Assembly: GCF_002127325.2 (NCBI RefSeq)
Contig: NC_035440.2
Coordinates: 74,092,464-74,156,463, forward strand
DNA from: Helianthus annuus
Taxonomy: Eukaryota > Streptophyta > Magnoliopsida > Asterales > Asteraceae
Length of the DNA stretch: 64,000 nt
Direction of reading: 5' to 3'
This document shows, in pieces, positions 62,657 to 64,000 of the stretch. The position numbers and the translations under genes are program-made. How positions within the stretch are numbered: position 1 is the first letter of the stretch; every line of letters begins with the position of its first letter. Under the pieces are notes generated by a model that had not been told where the DNA came from, did not search any database, and was given only the letters and a program-made list of their open reading frames with translations.

Positions 62657-64000
62657 GTTCGTGGTGAGAAGCCTGCCGGTGGTCTCAAACTCATGTCTTG
62701 TTTTAAAGCACGGAAGTATCTACGGAAGAAATATGTGGCTTTCTTAGCACATGTTACAGCAGATAAAGGCAAAGGTAAGTCTATTTCAGATATTCCTGTC
62801 GCTCGGGATTATTCTGAAGTTTTCCCTGAAGAGTTACCTGGTCTACCTCCAGCACGCCAAGTCGAGTTCTGTATTGATCTCGTACCTGGTGCAAATCCCA
62901 TTGCCAGAGCTCCATACCGTCTTGCACCGTCTGAGATGCAAGAATTATCTAAACAGCTTCAGGAGCTCTCCGACAAAGGTTTTATCCGTCCTAGCTTTTC
63001 ACCTTGGGGTGCTCCCGTTCTTTTTGTAAAGAAGAAGGATGGATCTTTTAGGATGTGTATCGATTATCGTGAGCTTAACAAGCTCACCATCAAGAATCGA
63101 TATCCCCTACCTCGCATTGATGATCTCATTGATCAATTGCAAGGCGCTTCTTACTTTTCAAAGATTGATCTTCGATCTGGATATCATCAACTCCGGGTGC
63201 ATGAAGAAGATATTCCAAAGACAGCGTTCCGTACTCGTTATGGACATTATGAGTTCACAGTCATGCCATTCGGTTTGACTAATGCTCCTGCTGTTTTCAT
63301 GGACTTAATGAATAGGATCTGCAAACCTTACTTGGATAAGTTCATCATCGTTTTTATTGATGACATCTTGATATATTCTAAGACGCGAGCCGACCATGAA
63401 CAACATCTCCGTCTTACGTTGGAACTCCTAAAGAAAGAGCAACTTTTCGCCAAATTCTCCAAGTGTGAATTCTGGCTTAAGGAGGTTCAATTCTTGGGAC
63501 ATATTGTCAACGAACAAGGTATTCACGTAGATCCCTCCAAGATCAGTGCGATCAAGGATTGGGATACACCTACTACTCCTACTGAAGTTCGTTCTTTTCT
63601 TGGTCTAGCGGGTTATTACCGCCGCTTCATTGAGAACTTCTCAAAGATTGCAGTTCCTCTAACTGCTCTAACTCAGAAGAACAAGCCATTTGACTGGGGA
63701 GTCAAACAAGAGGAAGCGTTTATGACTTTGAAACAAAGGCTTTGCGACGCGCCTGTCCTAACATTGCCTGAGGGCAATGATGATTTCGTCGTTTATTGCG
63801 ACGCATCTAAATTAGGTCTTGGCTGCGTCCTGATGCAAAGAAACAAAGTCATAGCATACACATCAAGGCAGTTGAAGATACATGAGAAGAACTACACCAC
63901 TCATGATCTGGAGTTGGGTGCAGTTGTCTTCGCTCATAAAATCTGGAGACACTATTTGTACGGTACAAAATGTGTGGTTTTCACAGACCACAAAAGTCTT
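62657..64000 (+). CDS. Gypsy-2 reverse transcriptase and partial RNase H (runs off the window)
   Basis: It is in the same frame as Gag-protease and open to the last base. It reads [14 protein letters not shown], then RT motifs [66 protein letters not shown] and the catalytic [10 protein letters not shown] near 63355-63384. The RT-RNase H connection follows ([30 protein letters not shown]), then RNase H ([38 protein letters not shown]). All RT residues I can check are present. Only the upstream TAG prevents a continuous polyprotein. Integrase and chromodomain should follow outside the window. Confidence 0.93.

Larger units (their letters stand above)
56863..64000 (+). mobile_element. Gypsy-2: Tekay-like chromovirus, 5' two thirds, nearly intact
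   Basis: 5' LTR, primer-binding site, leader, Gag, protease, RT and the start of RNase H are present, and the window ends within RNase H. Over the 2.9 kb of coding sequence only one stop occurs. Its proteins are close to those of gypsy-1 but from a different lineage (3.6-kb LTR of unrelated sequence apart from the ends). The LTR start was set at TGTAACATTTGTGC, where copia-4 similarity ends. The element's right end is not in the window, so no target duplication can be checked. Confidence 0.9.

Noticed and set aside
1..64000. tRNA, rRNA or host protein-coding genes with introns
   Set aside because: Apart from the antisense plastid rrn23 piece I found no tRNA-like cloverleaf or exon series; the primer-binding sites are complements of tRNA ends, not tRNA genes.

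Overview
The window is plant nuclear DNA made almost entirely of transposable elements, many nested in one another. I find no ordinary host gene. The organism is a dicot, most likely of the daisy family (Asteraceae). Three things suggest this: the long Ty3/gypsy chromovirus LTRs ending in GGTGTGACA, the very large two-zinc-knuckle copia Gag proteins, and a retroelement-borne reading frame starting M-A-L that I know mainly from Asteraceae genomes. The family call is inference; no marker here fixes a genus.

Left part (1-13,785). A partial minus-strand gypsy-type LTR (1-972) is followed by unassigned sequence and two MITEs lying head to head (1628-2033, 2066-2470) between 74-bp direct repeats. 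Gypsy-1 (2641-13744) is a complete but dead Tekay-like chromovirus with 2.44-kb LTRs. Its gag is interrupted by about 570 bp of plastid DNA that joins a piece of rrn23 to the start of psaB.

Middle part (13,786-38,221). A TIR DNA transposon full of GGCGTTTT words is split, and partly duplicated, around copia-1 (15702-26151, minus strand, LTRs almost identical). A short TIR element with internal CATGCGA repeats follows. Then comes a decayed minus-strand reading frame of roughly 1,290 codons (36092 down to 28785), which I take to be the accessory third ORF of an Asteraceae copia lineage. It is split by a 3.42-kb solo LTR with a perfect GGTAG target duplication.

Right part (38,222-64,000). This is a stack of insertions. 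Copia-E has only its 5' end present. Copia-2 (38851-49316, TSD GAATT) sits inside the E LTR. Copia-3 (50074 to about 54,892), a gag-only derivative, sits inside the E interior. Copia-4 (minus strand, from 54893) abuts copia-3. Gypsy-2 (56863 to beyond the window) abuts copia-4 and has one of the best-preserved pol frames here.

Copia-1, -2, -3 and -4 belong to one superfamily cluster with related LTRs, the same primer-binding site, the same Gag plan and the same 3' non-coding region. The most interesting shared trait is a short word (core CGCTT/CGCTC) arrayed upstream of the TATA box in each LTR and, where the leader is present, repeated 10-15 times between primer-binding site and gag. The word differs by subfamily but matches between LTR and leader of the same element. 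Copia-1 and -2 also share a -1 frame change inside Gag (at a canonical U UUU UUG heptamer in copia-1), and a conserved stop plus intron-like spacer between Gag and Pol.
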